Shown: positions 25,331-35,137, counted from the stretch's first letter. The stretch: 64,000 bases of DNA from Acinetobacter pittii ANC 4050 (GCF_000399685.1 NZ_KB976987.1:1875184-1939183); one strand, 5' to 3'. The notes: a model not told the origin generated them from the letters alone. Numbers and translations are program-made.

Positions 25331-26053
25331 ATGTTTGATATGCGTTTATCTCACGAACGTGGTGCAGCACATCATGGTTGGTTACAATCAAAACATAGCT
25401 TTTCATTTGCTAACTATTGGGACCCTAAACAAGTTGGTTTTTCAGACTTACTTGTAATTAATGATGATAACGTTGCTCCATCTAAAGGCTTTGGTACCCA
25501 CCCTCACCGTAATATGGAAATTATTTCTTATGTGCTTGAAGGTGCATTAGAGCATAAAGACTCAATGGGTACAGGCTCTGTGATTGTGCCAGGTGACATT
25601 CAGCTCATGAGTGCAGGTCGTGGTGTTGCACATAGTGAATTTAATCATTCAGCTCAAGAAGGCGTCCATTTCTTGCAAATTTGGGTTGTCCCGAATGAAG
25701 TGAATACAGATCCGGGCTATCAACAAGTCCATATTGATGAAGCAGACAAACGCGGTAAATTGCATTTGATCATTTCACCTAAAGGTGGTGAAAAAACTTT
25801 ATCCATCAAACAAGATATTAATATTTACTCAGGTCTTTTTAATGGTGAAGAAACTGCTGAATTTGTGATTCCTGAGGGTCGATATGTTTACCTACACGTT
25901 GCTAAAGGTCGTGTCGATGTAAATGGTAAAACCTTTAACACTGGCGATGCGGCACGTATTCGTGAAGGTGGAAGCTTATCTTTTACCAATGGTGATCATG
26001 CCGAAATTTTGATATTCGATATGCGCCCAGAAGAAGTTCCAACCATGCCATAA
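25331..26053 (+). CDS. Pirin family protein (quercetinase-like cupin, YhhW type)
   Basis: A bicupin of 240 residues. The N-terminal cupin has GFGTHPHRNMEIISYVLEGALEHKDS with the HPH...E and H metal ligands and the LMSAGRGVAHSEFN segment typical of pirins. Bacterial members such as YhhW oxidise quercetin in vitro, but their role in cells is uncertain. A GAGGAG site precedes the ATG. It is monocistronic with a downstream terminator. Confidence 0.9.
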   Translation: MFDMRLSHERGAAHHGWLQSKHSFSFANYWDPKQVGFSDLLVINDDNVAPSKGFGTHPHRNMEIISYVLEGALEHKDSMGTGSVIVPGDIQLMSAGRGVAHSEFNHSAQEGVHFLQIWVVPNEVNTDPGYQQVHIDEADKRGKLHLIISPKGGEKTLSIKQDINIYSGLFNGEETAEFVIPEGRYVYLHVAKGRVDVNGKTFNTGDAARIREGGSLSFTNGDHAEILIFDMRPEEVPTMP

Positions 26054-26060
26054 TGCAACT

Positions 26061-26095
26061 AAGCCCTCGCATAAAACTTATGCGGGGGCTTTTTA
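26061..26095 (+). terminator. Terminator of the pirin gene
   Basis: AAGCCCTCGCATAA pairs with TTATGCGGGGGCTT (14 bp, one G-T pair) followed by TTTT. It lies between the pirin and the convergent TetR gene. Confidence 0.85.
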
Positions 26096-26129
26096 TTGTT
26101 GATCGGACTTATAAAAATCCTAACTCAGC

Positions 26130-26750
26130 TCAATGTTCTTCTGAACGAGCCATCTCTGTATTGATATAGCTCATAATCATAGTCGTTAATCCCTGCACCA
26201 TTTCATCAAAACTAATATAAGGGTTTGGCAAAATAAGATGCCGCGCGACGTTAAAAATTCCACTATTGATACAAATATAGGTAATTACAGGCAAATTATT
26301 AATTTTTAGGTATTTAGGATTATGCATCATATATTTCATGATCACTTCCATTAAAGCCTGTTCAATTTTGGGAATATATTTGTCGTACTGTAACTCTCCT
26401 GCATAACGTAGAACAGTCAAATAGCGGTCGTTATTTTTCTTTAATAAATCACTAAAAGTATAAAAAATCATTTCAATGACAGGCTCTAACTCCAACTGTA
26501 AAATCGTCGGTGTAAGCTCTGTAATCATGTCCAAAATTTCCCGAACAAAAAAGTGATTCATCGCATCATAAATTTCTTCTTTATTTTTAAAATATTCGTA
26601 TAAAGACCCGACACTCACCCCTGCAATCTCTGCAATATGACGTGTTGTAGTACCACTTGGTCCATGAAGTGCCACTGCAATAAAACCTGCTTCAATAATC
26701 GTGTCGACAGTGACTTTGGCTCGAGTTTGACGAGGTTTACGCGTAGTCAT
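26130..26750 (-). CDS. TetR family transcriptional regulator
   Basis: The N-terminal TetR helix-turn-helix spans about residues 11-57: AKVTVDTIIEAGFIAVALHGPSGTTTRHIAEIAGVSVGSLYEYFKNKEEIYDAM. The C-terminal ligand-binding region of about 150 residues is unassigned. It is divergent from the monooxygenase cluster starting at 27276. Two copies of a near-palindromic sequence in the intergenic DNA, one 14 bases from its own start, suggest autoregulation and control of the cluster. Confidence 0.9.
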   Translation of the reverse strand: MTTRKPRQTRAKVTVDTIIEAGFIAVALHGPSGTTTRHIAEIAGVSVGSLYEYFKNKEEIYDAMNHFFVREILDMITELTPTILQLELEPVIEMIFYTFSDLLKKNNDRYLTVLRYAGELQYDKYIPKIEQALMEVIMKYMMHNPKYLKINNLPVITYICINSGIFNVARHLILPNPYISFDEMVQGLTTMIMSYINTEMARSEEH

Positions 26751-26764
26751 ACGATCTAATCAAT

Positions 26765-26787
26765 AATCCGAACATAAAGTCAGATTA
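26765..26787. promoter_or_regulatory. Candidate TetR operator, copy 1
   Basis: Core TCCGAACATAAAGTCAGA, nearly palindromic, 14 bases upstream of the tetR start codon. It is 22/23 identical to the copy at 27033-27055. Confidence 0.65.
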
Positions 26788-27032
26788 GCATGTAATTTGA
26801 CTCGGTAGAAATAAAAAAACAAAATCCGAATAGTTGTCAAACTTAGTTAGAAAAATTCAGAAAAGCAGAGCTTAGTCTCTTAATGAATGTACAATTTAAC
26901 TTATTAGTTTTGTAGAAAAAATATAGAGTTAACTTATTACTTTTCAATTACATAAGACAAAATCAATTAAAAATCTTATCGCAAAAAATATCTATAAAAT
27001 ACTTTTATATATTTAAAAATTTACCCGAATTG

Positions 27033-27055
27033 AATCCGAACATAATGTCAGATTA
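27033..27055. promoter_or_regulatory. Candidate TetR operator, copy 2
   Basis: Core TCCGAACATAATGTCAGA; its two halves match as TCnGAnCAT/ATGTnCnGA. It lies about 220 bases upstream of the hydrolase start at 27276 and is in the same orientation as copy 1. Apart from the two operators, the 525-base intergenic region is AT-rich with no gene. Confidence 0.65.
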
Positions 27056-27275
27056 ATATGAAAAAATTAAAGAAGACTCATTAAGTAGCTCTTGTCTACA
27101 TCGGCTCTTCTTTCCGTTATTCAGCCAAATAATCAAACAAATAACGGAGCAACAACACCGTAGTCAATGCAGAGAATCATCTGCTTTTGAAAATGGAATT
27201 TTATAGTGCTTTGTTGATCATTGAGTTTATTCATTTTCATCAAAATGCACCACTACTTTGCCTCAGGGTGTCGCC

Positions 27276-28235
27276 ATGATCTCGACCGCAGTTAAAAAAT
27301 CATTCAAGAAACTTACATTTCAGCGTGAAATTGAGTTACCCGATTTTGCTAGCAAAAGTTCAATTCCAATTCGTCATTTAAATATTGGTTTTGATGGTAA
27401 GGAAATTGATGTCAGATTTTATATGGACAACCAATTTGCTACTTTGTTTTTTGCCACACTTTCGGTGTTTTTAACCTATGGTGAAGATCTAGTGATTGAA
27501 ACCGCTCGTCATCACCGCGAATTTATTAAAGATCCAATTTTAAAACAGCGCGTTACTTCGCTGATTGGCCAAGAGGCAATTCATTCAAAATTGCACAATG
27601 AATATAACGATGCCCTTCAAGATGCCGAATATCCTGTTGCGCTCTATCGATTTCTTGGCTCGAACTTCTTTAAATATGTTTTCTTAAAGTTTCCACAGCC
27701 ACTCAAACTATCAATGATGGCGGGTATTGAGCATTTTACTGCGGTACTTGCTGAATACATGATGAAGCATGAAAAGAATTTCTATTATTCAGATGATGCA
27801 AAAAGCCGTGCGTTGTGGATGTGGCACATGCTTGAAGAATCTGAACATAAAGATATTGCCTACGATGTCTATCAACTTTTAAATGGTAGTTATCCACTGC
27901 GCGCATCTGGTTTCTTCCTTGCGCTTTTTACAATCTTAGGTTTAATTCCTGCAACTACATTATTTGTGCCTGTGTTAAGAAAGCCACAAGAGATGCTGAC
28001 TTTAAAATTCTGGAAAGATGCTCGTCGCGGTGTAGGCTTAATCTTTGGTCCCAAAGATGGTGTTTTTGGTAGTACGATTGGTCAAATTCTTGACTACTTA
28101 CGTCCAGACTTTCATCCAAATGATCATGATACAACTGAGTATCTTGAGTATTACAAAAAGAAATTGCTGACCGAAGGCGGTGCAATTGCTCCTTATTTTG
28201 TTAAAGAATTTACCCCACCAGTACGCATGTCTTAA
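27276..28235 (+). CDS. Metal-dependent hydrolase/oxygenase-like protein (PF10118 family)
   Basis: The 319-residue protein matches the 'predicted metal-dependent hydrolase' family: GQEAIHSKLHNEYN, EHFTAVLAEYMM, and MWHMLEESEHKDIAYDVYQ place Glu and His ligands as in a ferritin-like di-metal site. A hydrophobic segment follows (FFLALFTILGLIPATTLFVPVL). The frame starts upstream with TTG, but the ATG at 27276 has AGGG 8 bases before it. It is first in the TetR-linked cluster; the reaction is unknown. Confidence 0.8.
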   Translation: MISTAVKKSFKKLTFQREIELPDFASKSSIPIRHLNIGFDGKEIDVRFYMDNQFATLFFATLSVFLTYGEDLVIETARHHREFIKDPILKQRVTSLIGQEAIHSKLHNEYNDALQDAEYPVALYRFLGSNFFKYVFLKFPQPLKLSMMAGIEHFTAVLAEYMMKHEKNFYYSDDAKSRALWMWHMLEESEHKDIAYDVYQLLNGSYPLRASGFFLALFTILGLIPATTLFVPVLRKPQEMLTLKFWKDARRGVGLIFGPKDGVFGSTIGQILDYLRPDFHPNDHDTTEYLEYYKKKLLTEGGAIAPYFVKEFTPPVRMS

Positions 28236-28299
28236 TCGTCCTGCATTTCCAGCTATAAAAAGGTAGCTGGTATCTCTTCAAGCTATTTATGGATGAATC

Positions 28300-29133
28300 A
28301 TGATTTTATTTGGCAAAAAGAAAGTTAAACCAAGCCAAAAAGCTTATGCCGTAGTGACGGGTGCAGGCAGTGGGATTGGTCGAAGTTTTGCAGTTGAACT
28401 GGCAAACCGTGGTGGCAGTGTAGTGTGTGCAGATATTAATCTCGAAGCTGCTGAAGAAACTGTAAAGTTAATTGAACAGTTAGGACAAAAAGCATTTGCT
28501 GTAAAGTGCGATGTTGGGCAAGCAGAACAAGTACAGGCTTTGGCTGATCAAGCAGAACAGTTACTTGATCATCCGATAACACTCATCATTAATAATGCGG
28601 GTGTGGGATTGGGTGGTAAATTTGATGAACTCAGTCTAGAGGACTGGAACTGGGTCATGAATATTAACCTTTGGGGCGTCATTCACGGTTGTCATGCTTT
28701 TGTTCCAAAATTTAAAAAGTTAGGTTACGGCGCGATTATTAATGTGGCATCTGCGGCATCCTATACGGCTGCACCAGAAATGACTGCTTATAACGTGACT
28801 AAAGCTGGTGTGCGTGCGCTCTCAGAAACGCTTTCTGCCGAACTGAGTAAGTTTAATATTAAAGTGAATGTACTCTGCCCTACCTTGGTCCCTACCAATA
28901 TCATTAAAAATGGTCGAATTCCTGGACGTTATTCAAAGCTTGCAGACCATGCACTGATGAACTATGCCTTAACAACAAGTGATGATGTCGCGAGATTAAC
29001 ACTTAACCGTCTTGATCAGGATGAGTTGTATACCATTCCTCAAATTGATGCGAAGTTATTCTGGCTCATGAAACGTGCATCTCCAAGCTTGTATACCAAG
29101 TTCCTTGGTACATCGTACAAATTATTTAAATAA
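28300..29133 (+). CDS. Short-chain dehydrogenase/reductase (SDR), classical
   Basis: NAD(P)-binding TGAGSGIG (residues 20-27), NNAG, catalytic Ser in NVASAAS and YNVTKAG with the Tyr-Lys pair. At 277 residues it is a normal classical SDR with a short basic N-terminal extension. It oxidises an alcohol or reduces a ketone. Between a di-metal protein and a Baeyer-Villiger-type enzyme, it probably supplies or consumes a ketone intermediate. Confidence 0.9.
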   Translation: MILFGKKKVKPSQKAYAVVTGAGSGIGRSFAVELANRGGSVVCADINLEAAEETVKLIEQLGQKAFAVKCDVGQAEQVQALADQAEQLLDHPITLIINNAGVGLGGKFDELSLEDWNWVMNINLWGVIHGCHAFVPKFKKLGYGAIINVASAASYTAAPEMTAYNVTKAGVRALSETLSAELSKFNIKVNVLCPTLVPTNIIKNGRIPGRYSKLADHALMNYALTTSDDVARLTLNRLDQDELYTIPQIDAKLFWLMKRASPSLYTKFLGTSYKLFK

Positions 29134-29155
29134 GAAATTTATAGGTAGTACACAT

Positions 29156-30679
29156 ATGACTGCGCAAATGAAAACAAATGCTTCAGCAAAAAAAGCTGTC
29201 AAATCACCAAGCCATATTTTCGATACTTTTATTGTGGGTGCAGGCATTTCAGGGATCGCTGCTGCCATTCGCCTAGATCAAGTTGGTTATACCAATTATA
29301 AGATTATTGAAAAAGCTGGCCGCGTGGGTGGAACATGGCGTGAAAATACCTATCCAGGTTGTGGTTGCGATGTACCGTCTGCTCTTTATTCTTACTCATT
29401 TGCACCAAGTGCAAAATGGAGCCATTTATTTGCTCGCCAACCAGAAATCTTAAGTTATCTGGAAGATGTGAGTAACGAATTTAATGTGACGTCTAAAATC
29501 GAGTTTAATAATGAATTGCTGAATGCAGCATGGGATGACTCACGTCACGTGTGGGTACTGGATACCACGACTGGTCAATATTTGTCTAAAACCGTTATTT
29601 TTGCCACAGGTCCAATTACCGAAGCTCAGATTCCACGTCTTGAGGGTTTAGAAACATTTAAAGGCGAAATGTTCCATTCGGCTAAATGGAACCATGATTA
29701 TGATTTGACAGGTAAACGTATTGCCGTGATTGGTACTGGCGCATCTGCCATTCAGTTTGTGCCACAAATTCAACCAAAAGCGAAAGAGCTTTTTGTATTC
29801 CAACGTACAGCACCTTGGGTATTACCAAAACCAGATACAGACTTAGGTGAATTTAGTAAATCAGTCATTGCGAAATATCCAGCTATTCAGGCGAGCTGGC
29901 GTAAAAGTGTAGCGTTAACACTAAATGCAATTAACTTTGGTTTACGTAACCCCCTTGCCCTAAAACCAGTAAATGTTTTGGGTAAGCAATTACTTAAATT
30001 GCAGATTAATGATCCTGTGCTACGTAAAAATGTCACACCAAACTTTGATATTGGCTGTAAACGTATTTTATTCGCTAACAATTACTACCCTGCGCTACAA
30101 GCACCAAACACGACTCTCATTCCTCATGGTTTAGTGAAAGTTGAAGGGAATACGGTGGTTGCTGCCAATGGTGAACGTCATGAAGTTGATGTGATTATTT
30201 GGGGTACAGGCTTTGAAGTATCTCACCCGCCAATTGGTAAACGTGTCCACAATGAAAAAGGTCAATGTTTACAAGATATATGGAAAGATAGTTCGCCAGA
30301 GGCTTACTTAGGTACCAACATTGAAAATGTACCAAATGCATTTTTAGTTTTGGGTCCTAACGTATTGGTCTATGACTCTTTCATTGGTCTAGCAGAAGCG
30401 CAGCTCGACTATATCGTAGATGGCTTATTGAAAATTAAAAACAAAGGAATTAGCAAATTAAATGTTAAATCTGATGTGATTAAAAAGCATAACGATTTAG
30501 TGCAAAAACACTTGCAAACGACCGTATTTAATAGTGGCGGATGTAAGAGTTACTACCTCGATGCAAACGGACGCAACTTTGCCGCATGGCCTTGGTCATT
30601 GAAAAAGCTAAAACAACGTTTGAAAAAAGTAGATTTGAAAGATTATGAAGTGACGTATCAAACGACAAAAACCCACTAA
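29156..30679 (+). CDS. Flavin-containing monooxygenase, Baeyer-Villiger type
   Basis: FAD-binding VGAGISGIAAAIRL near residue 27, GGTWRENTYPGCGCDVPSALYSYSF, the Baeyer-Villiger fingerprint FKGEMFHSAKWNHD, and NADPH-binding VIGTGASAIQFVPQ. These enzymes insert oxygen next to a ketone carbonyl to make an ester. The frame opens upstream within the SDR gene; the ATG at 29156 is preferred. A paralogue lies at 36937. The substrate is unknown. Confidence 0.9.
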   Translation: MTAQMKTNASAKKAVKSPSHIFDTFIVGAGISGIAAAIRLDQVGYTNYKIIEKAGRVGGTWRENTYPGCGCDVPSALYSYSFAPSAKWSHLFARQPEILSYLEDVSNEFNVTSKIEFNNELLNAAWDDSRHVWVLDTTTGQYLSKTVIFATGPITEAQIPRLEGLETFKGEMFHSAKWNHDYDLTGKRIAVIGTGASAIQFVPQIQPKAKELFVFQRTAPWVLPKPDTDLGEFSKSVIAKYPAIQASWRKSVALTLNAINFGLRNPLALKPVNVLGKQLLKLQINDPVLRKNVTPNFDIGCKRILFANNYYPALQAPNTTLIPHGLVKVEGNTVVAANGERHEVDVIIWGTGFEVSHPPIGKRVHNEKGQCLQDIWKDSSPEAYLGTNIENVPNAFLVLGPNVLVYDSFIGLAEAQLDYIVDGLLKIKNKGISKLNVKSDVIKKHNDLVQKHLQTTVFNSGGCKSYYLDANGRNFAAWPWSLKKLKQRLKKVDLKDYEVTYQTTKTH

Positions 30680-30712
30680 TTTGTAATTTCAATCAAATCA
30701 GTTGTAAGAAAC

Positions 30713-30750
30713 AGGCAGTGTATTTTTGACTTTCATGAAATACACTGCCT
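30713..30750 (+). terminator. Hairpin after the monooxygenase gene
   Basis: AGGCAGTGTATTT and AAATACACTGCCT form a perfect 13 bp stem with a 12-base loop, followed by TCTTCGTT. The T-run is weak, so some transcription may continue into the methyltransferase gene. Confidence 0.6.
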
Positions 30751-30792
30751 TCTTCGTTGAATATCTTCAAGAAATAAAAAAACAGGATAAAG

Positions 30793-31671
30793 ATGAAAGA
30801 AGGTCAATCAAGTCGTACCGCCGAAGCTGCTGCTGCATTACGGGCCAATCATTTTCAAAATACACAGAACCCTGTATTTTCAGATCCTTATGCTTTTGAG
30901 CTAACCAGTAAAGGCTGGAAAAAACTTCTTTCTAATTCACTGATTGTTAAGGTCATGAATTCTGCGGTTTTAAATCGTACTTTAGGTCTACTTACTGGAC
31001 AAGTGGTCGGGCGCTCGCGTTATGCCGAAGATTTACTTGATCTAGCAGTTCAACAGAACACTCAACAATATGTATTGGTAGGTGCTGGCCTAGACTCTTT
31101 TGCCCTACGCGAGTCTCACCATTACCCTGCTTTGAAAATTTTTGAAGTGGACCATCCTGACACGCAAGCGGCAAAACAAGCCAAGCTAAAAAAGTTAGGA
31201 AATATTCCTACTACCGTTGAGTTTGTCGCGATTAACTTTGAAAAAGAGTCTATTTCGGAAGCCTTGACTAGAAGTCTCTATGAGCCAACCGCTCCTGCAT
31301 TTTTTTCGTGGTTAGGCACAACACACTATTTAAACCCTCAAACCACTTTGCAAACTTTAAAAAGTATTGCTGAATTTGCTGCAAACGGTAGTGAAGTTGT
31401 ACTCGACTATTCGACTGATTTTCAGGAATTAAACGGTATTGAGCGACTTGGAAGCATGGGCGTTGCACAGTTTACCCATTTGCTGAAAGAACCTTTATTA
31501 GGTCAATTTAAACCAAAAGATTTACATCATGCAGTGGAGCAGATGGGTTTTGAAGTAGTCGAAGATTTATCAGGTGAAGCCATTACTGAACGATATTTTA
31601 ATGCGCGAATTGATGAAATTCGCCATACATCGGCAACACGTTTGCTACATTTGCGTTTAAATAGAAAATAA
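30793..31671 (+). CDS. Class I SAM-dependent methyltransferase, leucine carboxyl methyltransferase (Ppm1-like) family
   Basis: The start EGQSSRTAEAAAALRANHF, VGAGLDSFALR (SAM-binding), FEVDHPDTQAAKQAKL and FFSWLGTTHYL are the landmarks of the TIGR00027/PF04072 methyltransferases, which O-methylate carboxyl groups in the known cases. Length 292 is typical. It lies downstream of the TetR-linked oxidation cluster, separated by a hairpin, so co-expression is likely but not certain. Confidence 0.85.
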   Translation: MKEGQSSRTAEAAAALRANHFQNTQNPVFSDPYAFELTSKGWKKLLSNSLIVKVMNSAVLNRTLGLLTGQVVGRSRYAEDLLDLAVQQNTQQYVLVGAGLDSFALRESHHYPALKIFEVDHPDTQAAKQAKLKKLGNIPTTVEFVAINFEKESISEALTRSLYEPTAPAFFSWLGTTHYLNPQTTLQTLKSIAEFAANGSEVVLDYSTDFQELNGIERLGSMGVAQFTHLLKEPLLGQFKPKDLHHAVEQMGFEVVEDLSGEAITERYFNARIDEIRHTSATRLLHLRLNRK

Positions 31672-31676
31672 TGTTG

Positions 31677-31708
31677 AAAGCCAACTTAGACTTTAAGTTG
31701 GCTTTTTT
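31677..31708 (+). terminator. Terminator of the methyltransferase gene
   Basis: AAAGCCAACTTA, loop GACTT, TAAGTTGGCTTT (12 bp) then TTT. Confidence 0.85.
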
Positions 31709-31730
31709 ATAATTAAGATTAGTCCTATCA

Positions 31731-32651
31731 TTACCAGCTTGAACGCGGCTCTGGCCCATCGACATGCTGATTTAAAAATTGGCGTAAATGATCTAAAAAG
31801 TGCGCGACTTTAGGTGACAAATTCAGTCTCTCTAAATACACCGCATAGACATCTGCGGGTGGTGTTTCATAGTCCGCTAGCACTTGAACCAATCTGCCAC
31901 TTCTTAAATATTTTGCTACGTCCCATTCTGCTCGCATCAAAATACCGTAGCCTTCTAAAGCCCAATTTAATGCGACTGCCCCATCGTTGGTACTCAGTTG
32001 CCCATGAACTTTAACAGTTTCAACCTGTTTGCCATGACTTAACCGCCAATTCCCATAAGCAGAATCATTTTGCCGAATCACAATGCACTGATGCTGTGTT
32101 AAATCATGGGGAGTGAGCGGTTGCCCTGCCATTTTTAAATAGCTAGGTGATGCACATAATAAACGGCGGTTGGCTGCCAATTTTTTTGCAATTAGACGCG
32201 AATCGGGTATTTCGCCAAAGCGGATTGACACATCAATGGCTTCATCTGGCAGATTAATCGGGCGGTCAGTTAAATGCAGTTGGACATCGACATCAGGATA
32301 GATTTTGGCAAATGTAGAAATCGCTGGGGCAATATAAGAACGACCAAAGCCTAAAGGTGCATTCACACGCAATACCCCTTTGGGAGCTGCTCGACTACTT
32401 GAAACCAAACGCTCCATTTCATCGATCTCTTTTAAAATACGAACCGCATTTTCAAAGTAGACCTCACCTTCACTGGTTAAGCTAATTCGGCGTGTTGTTC
32501 TATTTAAAAGCCTTACACCTAAACGCTCTTCAAGTTGAGTTAAACGTCTGGAAACCGCAGGTGGGGTCAAGTTTAACTCTCGTGCCGTTGCGACAAGACT
32601 TCCTTGTTTAACCAATAAACAAAAGAAAGCTAATTCCGTATCTGCATTCAT
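31731..32651 (-). CDS. LysR family regulator, probably of the tartrate genes
   Basis: The N-terminal helix-turn-helix covers residues 4-60 (ELAFFCLLVKQGSLVATARELNLTPPAVSRRLTQLEERLGVRLLNRTTRRISLT), with the usual co-inducer-binding domain to residue 306. It is divergent from the MFS-ttdA-ttdB operon with 238 bases between, the classic LysR arrangement. A role in tartrate induction is inferred from position. Confidence 0.9.
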   Translation of the reverse strand: MNADTELAFFCLLVKQGSLVATARELNLTPPAVSRRLTQLEERLGVRLLNRTTRRISLTSEGEVYFENAVRILKEIDEMERLVSSSRAAPKGVLRVNAPLGFGRSYIAPAISTFAKIYPDVDVQLHLTDRPINLPDEAIDVSIRFGEIPDSRLIAKKLAANRRLLCASPSYLKMAGQPLTPHDLTQHQCIVIRQNDSAYGNWRLSHGKQVETVKVHGQLSTNDGAVALNWALEGYGILMRAEWDVAKYLRSGRLVQVLADYETPPADVYAVYLERLNLSPKVAHFLDHLRQFLNQHVDGPEPRSSW

Positions 32652-32847
32652 GATTATTAAGTTTTTTGCAATAGTGATTTAACTTTATATCGATTCATCA
32701 GTTTTTTAAAGGGTTTAACATCCATTTCATTGTTTCCCGACATAAGCCGTCTCTTATTTAAGAGCATAAAAACGTCCGCAGAAGGAATGCTGTGGATGAA
32801 CGGGAAAAAGCCATCTAGCCGAATGAATAGCGGTAAAGAAAGCGAAA

Positions 32848-32869
32848 ACTACCAATCAGGATTGGTAGT
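32848..32869. promoter_or_regulatory. Inverted repeat upstream of the tartrate transporter
   Basis: ACTACCAAT, spacer CAGG, ATTGGTAGT: perfect 9-base arms ending 20 bases before the transporter ATG. It is a leader hairpin or operator that would overlap translation initiation. Confidence 0.5.
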
Positions 32870-32889
32870 CATGAATATGGAGTCATGAC

Positions 32890-34188
32890 ATGGAAATGGA
32901 TATTGAAAAGCGAACGTTACGTCGAATCACGTGGAGAATCGTACCGTTTATTATGTTGTTATACCTTGTAGCCTATATCGACCGCGTCAATATTGGCTTT
33001 GCCGCGCTCACCATGAAAGAAGACCTAGGTTTTACCGCCTCAGTTCTCGGGTTTGGTGCCGGAATTTTCTTTTTGGGCTATTTCTTATTTGAAGTCCCAT
33101 CCAACATTATTTTGCATAAAGTCGGTGCCCGTATCTGGATTGCTCGAGTCATGGTGACTTGGGGTCTGATTGCAGCTGGTATGGCATTTGTTGAAAGCTC
33201 AACCAGCTTTTACGTTATGCGATTTTTACTCGGTGTTGCCGAAGCGGGTTTCTTTCCAGGCATTATTTTGTACTTAACTTACTGGTTTCCTGCACGCCAT
33301 CGCGCTGGTGTGATTGCTTTATTTATGGCAGCCGCCCCAATTGCCACAGCAGTTGGTTCACCAATCTCTGCCGCGTTACTTGAAATGCATGGAATTTGGG
33401 GTCTCGCTGGCTGGCAGTGGATGTTCATTATTGAAGCAATACCAGCACTCATCTTAGGCGTTGTCGTTTTTAAATATATGACTGACCGCCCTGAACAAGC
33501 CACTTGGTTAAAACAGGATGAACGTGAATGGCTTGTAAAAACCATGAAAGAAGAAGATGTCGGGAAAAATGCGCCTCAGCATCACAGCATTCTTCGCGGT
33601 CTTGCCAACCCACGAGTACTTGCCCTTGCATTGATTTATTTCGGAACGTCAGCTGGGCTTTATACCCTTGGAATATGGGCACCACAAATTATTAAACAGC
33701 TTGGCGTAACGTCTATGACTGTCGGGCTTTTAAATGCCATTCCACCCATCGTTTCTGTCATTGCCATGGTTTTATGGTCTCGACACTCTGACCGCACCAA
33801 TGAACGTACTTGGCATGTTGCTCTCGCGTGTTTAACCGCGGCGGTTGGTCTCGCAATTGCAGCAGGCACACACAATGTCATTGGATTAATTGCAGCACTA
33901 ACCATTGTGAATGTCGGTATTAGCTGTGCCAAGCCACCGCTATGGAGCATGCCCACCATGTTCTTGTCAGGATCAGCCGCAGCAGCAGGCATTGCCACGA
34001 TTAACTCAATTGGAAATTTAGGTGGGTTTGCAGGCCCTGCCATGATCGGCTGGATTAAAGATCAAACTGGAGACTTCACAGGTGGGCTCTATTTTGTGGC
34101 AGGCCTACTCATTATCTCGACCTTACTGACACTAGTGCTGAGCTTCTCCCAAAAATTGAAAGTAAACACTGCCAAAGCCACCCACTAA
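32890..34188 (+). CDS. MFS transporter, probable tartrate transporter (TtuB-like, anion:cation symporter family)
   Basis: Twelve membrane segments in 432 residues. The start LRRITWRIVPFIMLLYLVAYIDRVNIGFAALTMKEDLG and the RWFPA-like segment YWFPARHRAGVIALFMAA are typical of the ACS family, which includes TtuB. It is the first gene of an operon with both tartrate dehydratase subunits (50 bases to ttdA), so L-tartrate is the likely substrate. Confidence 0.85.
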   Translation: MEMDIEKRTLRRITWRIVPFIMLLYLVAYIDRVNIGFAALTMKEDLGFTASVLGFGAGIFFLGYFLFEVPSNIILHKVGARIWIARVMVTWGLIAAGMAFVESSTSFYVMRFLLGVAEAGFFPGIILYLTYWFPARHRAGVIALFMAAAPIATAVGSPISAALLEMHGIWGLAGWQWMFIIEAIPALILGVVVFKYMTDRPEQATWLKQDEREWLVKTMKEEDVGKNAPQHHSILRGLANPRVLALALIYFGTSAGLYTLGIWAPQIIKQLGVTSMTVGLLNAIPPIVSVIAMVLWSRHSDRTNERTWHVALACLTAAVGLAIAAGTHNVIGLIAALTIVNVGISCAKPPLWSMPTMFLSGSAAAAGIATINSIGNLGGFAGPAMIGWIKDQTGDFTGGLYFVAGLLIISTLLTLVLSFSQKLKVNTAKATH

Positions 34189-34237
34189 CCTTATTTACAT
34201 CAATTAGATCTGAACAAGTTTCTTCAAGGAGCACAAC

Positions 34238-35137
34238 ATGGACAAAGATATTGCCGTCCAGTCCCTTACGGACACCATGGCCAAATTTACGGCTTATATT
34301 GGAAAACGCCTACCTAAAGATGTGAAAAGCAAGTTAATTGAACTTCGTACTTTAGAAACCAATCCTCTCGCTAAATCAGTTTATGACTCGATGGAAGAAA
34401 ATCAGCAAGCTGCGGATAAACTCAACCGCCCAAGCTGCCAAGACACGGGTGTGATTCAATATTTCGTTGAAGCAGGTGCCAACTTCCCTTTGCTTGGTGA
34501 ACTTCAAGATATTTTGAGCGAAGCAACTGCTGAAGCAACACGCATAGGTCCTTTACGCCACAATGCTGTTGAAACCTTCGATGAAAAAAATACGGGCACC
34601 AATACAGGCACTCAAATTCCATGGTTAGACTGGCGTATTGTGCCTGAACTCGACACTTGTACCATTGATGTCTATATGGCTGGTGGCGGTTGTACCCTAC
34701 CGGGTGCAGCAAAAGTTTTAATGCCAGGTCAAGGCTATGAAGGTGTTGCTGAATTTGTGATGGACGTTATTACCGAACGCGGTGTAAATGCTTGTCCGCC
34801 GTTACTGGTTGGTGTGGGCGTATCAACTTCGGTTGAAACCGCTGCTCGTCTTTCTAAACTCGCCATTATGCGTCCGGTTGACTCAACAAGTGAGAACCCA
34901 CGCGCTGCCTTAATGGAACAACTGTTAGAACAAGGTCTTAATGAAATTGGTATTGGTCCTCAGGGACTCACAGGGAATAACAGTGTGATGGGAGTCAATA
35001 TTGAATCTTCTGCACGCCATCCATCAACCATTGGGGTTGCCGTAAATACAGGTTGCTGGGCACATCGCCGTGGCAAAATTAAGATTAACCCAGATATGTC
35101 TTATGAAATCTTGTCTCATGAAGGAGTTGTACTATGA
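34238..35137 (+). CDS. ttdA: L(+)-tartrate dehydratase subunit alpha
   Basis: With TtdB it dehydrates L-tartrate to oxaloacetate using a [4Fe-4S] cluster. Conserved segments: [10 protein letters not shown] (cluster Cys), [19 protein letters not shown] (cluster Cys), [21 protein letters not shown] (cluster Cys) and [24 protein letters not shown]. Length 299, close to E. coli TtdA (303). It belongs to the class I fumarase alpha family; its ending and neighbours favour tartrate over fumarate. It overlaps ttdB by 4 bases. Confidence 0.9.
   Translation: MDKDIAVQSLTDTMAKFTAYIGKRLPKDVKSKLIELRTLETNPLAKSVYDSMEENQQAADKLNRPSCQDTGVIQYFVEAGANFPLLGELQDILSEATAEATRIGPLRHNAVETFDEKNTGTNTGTQIPWLDWRIVPELDTCTIDVYMAGGGCTLPGAAKVLMPGQGYEGVAEFVMDVITERGVNACPPLLVGVGVSTSVETAARLSKLAIMRPVDSTSENPRAALMEQLLEQGLNEIGIGPQGLTGNNSVMGVNIESSARHPSTIGVAVNTGCWAHRRGKIKINPDMSYEILSHEGVVL

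Noticed and set aside
27258..27275. TTG start for the metal-dependent hydrolase
   Set aside because: The ATG at 27276 has an AGGG at good spacing, whereas the TTG lies upstream of that site.
33279..34043. Several minus-strand frames inside the tartrate transporter gene
   Set aside because: They are reverse-frame shadows of a membrane protein; no ribosome-binding site or domain.
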